From NCBI GenBank assembly GCA_040954595.2, contig CM082589.2:2914001-2978000 (forward strand): a stretch of DNA of 64,000 nt. The letters run 5' to 3'. This DNA is from Balanoglossus misakiensis. Taxonomy: Eukaryota; Hemichordata. A program made the translations under genes and the position numbers. The notes beneath the pieces are model-generated. The model did not search any database. It worked only from the letters and a program-made list of their open reading frames with translations, and was not told where the DNA came from. Shown one piece after another: positions 62,901-64,000 of this stretch (the first letter of the stretch is position 1; every line of letters starts with the position of its first letter).

Positions 62901-64000
62901 TCATGGGCTATAACCCATGGTTTTTATCAAAAAATGACCAAATTTTGAAAATTCGCGAAGTCGAAAAATCGTCGATTCTGGACGATTTTCATGGGCTATA
63001 ACCCATGGTTTTTATCAAAAAATGACCAAATTTTGAAAATTCGCGAAGTCGAAAAATCGTCGATTCTGGACGATTTTCATGGGCTATAACCCATGGTTTT
63101 TATCAAAAAATGACCAAATTTTGAAAATTCGCGAAGTCGAAAAATCTTCGATTCTGGACGATTTTCATGGGCTATAACCCATGGTTTTTATCAAAAAATG
63201 ACCAAATTTTGAAAATTCGCGAAGTCGAAAAATCGTCGATTCTGGACGATTTTCATGGGCTATAACCCATGGTTTTTATCAAAAAATGACCAAATTTTGA
63301 AAATTCGCGAAGTCGAAAAATCGTCGATTCTGGACGATTTTCATGGGCTATAACCCATGGTTTTTATCAAAAAATGACCAAATTTTGAAAATTCGCGAAG
63401 TCGAAAAATCGTCTATTCTGGACGATTTTCATGGGCTATAACCCATGGTTTTTATCAAAAATGACCAAATTTTGAAAATTCGCGAAGTCGAAAAATCGTC
63501 GATTCTGGACGATTTTCATGGGCTATAACCCATGGTTTTTATCAAAAAATGACCAAATTTTGAAAATTCGCGAAGTCGAAAAATCGTCGATTCTGGACGA
63601 TTTTCATGGGCTATAACCCATGGTTTTTATCAAAAAATGACCAAATTTTGAAAATTCGCGAAGTCGAAAAATCGTCGATTCTGGACGATTTTCATGGGCT
63701 ATAACCCATGGTTTTTATCAAAAAATGACCAAATTTTGAAAATTCGCGAAGTCGAAAAATCGTCGATTCTGGACGATTTTCATGGGCTATAACCCATGGT
63801 TTTTATCAAAAAATGACCAAATTTTGAAAATTCGCGAAGTCGAAAAATCGTCGATTCTGGACGATTTTCATGGGCTATAACCCATGGTTTTTATCAAAAA
63901 ATGACCAAATTTTGAAAATTCGCGAAGTCGAAAAATCGTCGATTCTGGACGATTTTCATGGGCTATAACCCATGGTTTTTAGCAAAAAATGACCAAATTT
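56912..64000. repeat. Satellite array, 88-bp unit, 80 full copies plus a partial one
   Basis: Taking tcatgggc as the unit start, copies begin at 56921, 57009, 57097 and so on to 63956, and the array continues past the window. Seventy-three of the 80 full units are exactly 88 bp. Six are 87 bp (starting at 60265, 60616, 61496, 62639, 62814 and 63429) and one is 89 bp (60791), all through single-base gains or losses in short runs. Copies differ by very few substitutions. Two sites vary often: T or G in the motif ttttta(T/G)c, and A or G in acca(A/G)attt. Each unit has the near-palindrome CATGGGCTATAACCCATG, a second inverted repeat AATCGTC/GACGATT and the 8-bp palindrome TTCGCGAA. It contains six CpGs that are preserved in nearly all copies. 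The left edge is a diverged unit (gaagattttc for gacgattttc). There is no coding function: 88 is not a multiple of three, and the two longer frames exist only because they cross an 87-bp unit. Confidence 0.98.
57889..61055. repeat. Higher-order duplication inside the satellite, 21-unit (1,848 bp) offset
   Basis: Scored by the two variable sites, units 12-26 (57889-59208) match units 33-47 (59737-61055) at both sites in 13 of 15 pairs. Both blocks also share a rare change (ttttGgaaattc, at 58111 and 59959), exactly 1,848 bp apart. This indicates one event copying or expanding a multi-unit segment. Confidence 0.75.

Noticed and set aside
56912-64000. CRISPR-like array
   Set aside because: The units are joined head to tail without variable spacers, in an animal genome. 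This is a satellite.

Overview
This window is eukaryotic, from an animal nuclear genome. It contains the 3' half of one multi-exon gene on the + strand, the transcription factor AP-2 (TFAP2 family), followed by a long tandem satellite that runs off the right edge. Four AP-2 exons are recognisable, each with canonical AG acceptors and GT donors and exactly matching reading-frame phases: 11756-11960, 33912-34030, 52187-52328 and 52709-53033 (stop at 53031). Together they encode 262 C-terminal residues: the basic region, the helix-span-helix dimerisation domain and a Ser/Asn-rich tail. The exons encoding the N-terminal activation domain (vertebrate exons 1-3 equivalents) were not recognised in the first 11.7 kb and probably lie to the left of the window. 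The species cannot be named. The divergence of the AP-2 protein from vertebrate members, the 18-22 kb introns poor in recognisable transposons, and the retained CpGs fit an invertebrate bilaterian, but this is inference.

Layout. 1-11755 is upstream intronic sequence. 11756-11960 is the exon carrying the AP-2 signature and the start of the basic region. 11961-33911 is a 22 kb intron. 33912-34030 is the second basic-region exon. 34031-52186 is an 18 kb intron whose 5' splice site is duplicated 89 bp downstream. 52187-52328 and 52709-53033 encode the dimerisation domain and C-terminus, separated by a 380 bp intron. 53034-56911 is 3' UTR and 3' flank, with a GC-rich hairpin and a small gene-like open frame near 56.1-56.9 kb. 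From about 56912 to the end is an array of an 88-bp unit: 80 full copies plus a partial one.

Apart from AP-2 no second gene is secure. The many short open frames in the introns look like chance frames. The introns hold simple repeats, a few degraded tRNA-like (possible SINE) fragments and transcription-factor-like motifs that may be enhancers but cannot be proven here.

The most notable observations are four. (1) Diagnostic variants show internal order in the satellite: a block of about 15 units is repeated 21 units (1,848 bp) away. (2) All 13 homopolymer runs of at least 11 C in the gene lie on the sense strand, and no G run longer than 7 was found. (3) The AP-2 donor site and its flank are tandemly duplicated. 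(4) The satellite unit carries two palindromic elements. I found no clearly new biological system.
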